Shown in pieces: positions 62,892 through 64,000 of a DNA stretch of 64,000 nucleotides. The notes below the pieces were generated by a model. It searched no databases, was not told where the DNA came from, and worked only from the letters and a program-made list of their open reading frames with translations. The stretch is from an uncultured Clostridia bacterium. Lineage in GTDB: Bacteria; Bacillota; Clostridia; Saccharofermentanales; Saccharofermentanaceae. Position 1 is the stretch's first letter; the number at the start of each line of letters is the position of its first letter. The stretch spans positions 1 through 64,000 of the forward strand of contig CAMYXF010000007.1 of assembly GCA_947303185.1 (NCBI GenBank). The letters run 5' to 3'. The translations under genes were made by a program, and so were the position numbers.

Positions 62892-64000
62892 ATGTATCCG
62901 TTATTCTTTATAGCAAAAAACAACATCAAGAAACATAAAGGTGAAGTCGCGATCCTTTTCGCGCTTATCTTCCTGTCGGCAGTCCTCATGTTCTCCAGCA
63001 TCTCACTGATATTGTCCGGAGATAAGACGATGAAAGAGTGCGAGGAAAAATACAATTCGTCAGACCTTTATGTATGCGTCAACAATATAAGTCCGGAAGA
63101 AATGAAAGAAGCTGTCGAATCCGTAGATAACACGGAAAAATGTGAGGTCGTTACTTCGATATTGACTGCGGCAGATTACTATTACGGCAGCATGAGTTCT
63201 GAAGATGCTATGTCCAATGAGTTTCAGATATTCGATTCCTCTCAGCAGACGGAACTCAATTCATTCCCGGATGAATATAAAGACATCCGTGACGACGAGA
63301 TAATCCTGCCCTACTACCTCTCTTATTCTGTCGGCATTGGCGAAAACTACTGCATCACTATCGGTGGTAAGGAATATAATTTCAAAGTTGCCGGCTACGT
63401 TGAGAATATTTATTTCGCAACAACAATGAACATCAGCTATGTATATACATTAGTCAGTCATGATGTTTTCGAACAGATCTCTGCTGATACTGATGCGATG
63501 GGCAACATGGTAGTAGCTTATGCAGATACTAAAGCAGGCACAGACATCGACGAATATGAATTAGCAGTCCAGAGAGCCCTCCCCGGAGAACTGTCTGCAT
63601 TCACGGTCACAAAGGAGACCATGGAGATGGCTACAACTGCGGTATCCAAGATCGCATGTTCTCTGATCATGGTATTCACGCTCATCCTGATCATAATGTC
63701 AGTCATCATCATGCACTTCTCGATCAGGAATTTCATCGAGCTCAACATCCAGAACATCGGTCTTTTGCAGGCAACAGGTTACACCGCGAAAAGCCTTCGT
63801 CTGGCATGCATTACAGAACAGATGATCATCGGCATCATCGCAACCTGTGCAGGTATTTCAGCAGGCATACTCTGCAGCGCACCCTTGAATAACCTGTCCG
63901 GAATGTTAAACGGATTGTCAGGTACCGGAGGCGTTAACGTTATTGCACTTTTATGCACACTCGCGGGCATCCCTCTTATGGTTCTTATCGGCGCATTCAT
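62892..64000 (+). CDS. FtsX-family ABC exporter permease, 3' end beyond the window
   Basis: The frame opens with ATG at 62892, 3 nt after the ATPase stop, and stays open to the window end (at least 369 codons). An N-terminal TM (about 21-43) is followed by an outer MacB-like domain of about 195 residues, then TM segments (about 254-278 and 303-327) with the FtsX motif GLLQATGYTAKSLRL and EQMIIGI. It is the membrane partner of the broken ATPase. The gene itself is intact as far as seen, which argues that the ATPase lesion is recent or artefactual. Confidence 0.88.
   Translation, partial: MYPLFFIAKNNIKKHKGEVAILFALIFLSAVLMFSSISLILSGDKTMKECEEKYNSSDLYVCVNNISPEEMKEAVESVDNTEKCEVVTSILTAADYYYGSMSSEDAMSNEFQIFDSSQQTELNSFPDEYKDIRDDEIILPYYLSYSVGIGENYCITIGGKEYNFKVAGYVENIYFATTMNISYVYTLVSHDVFEQISADTDAMGNMVVAYADTKAGTDIDEYELAVQRALPGELSAFTVTKETMEMATTAVSKIACSLIMVFTLILIIMSVIIMHFSIRNFIELNIQNIGLLQATGYTAKSLRLACITEQMIIGIIATCAGISAGILCSAPLNNLSGMLNGLSGTGGVNVIALLCTLAGIPLMVLIGAF

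Overview
This 64 kb window looks like a chromosomal segment of a Gram-positive anaerobe of the class Clostridia, probably a plant-fibre-using gut or rumen lineage. The grounds are the hprK-murB-rapZ-whiA cluster, lipobox lipoproteins, a cellodextrin/cellobiose phosphorylase pair, TrkAH and an exosortase of the Gram-positive XrtG type. Most genes have AGGAGG-like ribosome binding sites. Genus and species cannot be fixed from the sequence. No rRNA, tRNA, prophage, insertion sequence or CRISPR array was found.

Layout. 1-6.8 kb (minus strand): start of a probable map gene, adk and secY, then alr, nnrD, metA and a uridine-kinase-like gene. 6.9-9.3 kb: a small unknown protein and a membrane-anchored beta-propeller. 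9.4-13 kb: hprK-murB-rapZ-whiA, tightly coupled and without the usual yvcK. 13-21.5 kb: cellodextrin phosphorylase, cellobiose phosphorylase, a sugar-type binding lipoprotein and a second lipoprotein; together they suggest uptake and phosphorolysis of cello-oligosaccharides. 21.6-26 kb: an orphan CbiG-like protein, a D-2-hydroxyacid dehydrogenase, an array of seven structured repeats, a membrane protein and a dus gene. 26.1-31.1 kb (plus): two CobW-type proteins (one fused to a TIGR03943-like domain, one with a 90-residue His/Asp tract) leading into trkA-trkH. 31-36 kb (minus): a DEAD-box helicase and a large InlB-repeat surface protein. 36.3-38.6 kb (plus): a fused phosphopentomutase/deoxyribose-phosphate aldolase and a small membrane protein. 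38.7-41 kb (minus): a diguanylate cyclase and a saccharopine-dehydrogenase-like enzyme. 41.1-46 kb (plus): a polar amino-acid ABC transporter, then three tandem zinc-ribbon/DUF4190 paralogues. 46-56.9 kb (minus): trmL, a Na/Pi cotransporter, a six-gene exosortase G operon and a membrane protein. 57-64 kb: an MFS transporter, a lipase-like hydrolase, a HAD phosphatase, a two-component system, and a divergent ABC exporter whose ATPase gene carries an in-frame TAG; its permease runs off the window.

Two parts deserve most attention. The first is the repeat array at 23738-24184. It has seven inverted repeats, each exactly 36 nt, with a period of 74 nt for the first five. The stem changes from CCGAC/GTCGG to CCCAC/GTGGG on both arms at once, which points to a selected hairpin or palindrome; no known element explains it. 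The second is the exosortase G operon (48540-55819). It encodes a CTERM-tailed substrate, the XrtG transpeptidase-like protein, a processive-type glycosyltransferase, a two-TM protein with a degenerate GGDEF-like end, a 6-pyruvoyl-tetrahydropterin-synthase homologue that has lost its catalytic residues, and a large polytopic partner. This is a poorly understood surface glycoconjugate or protein-anchoring system.
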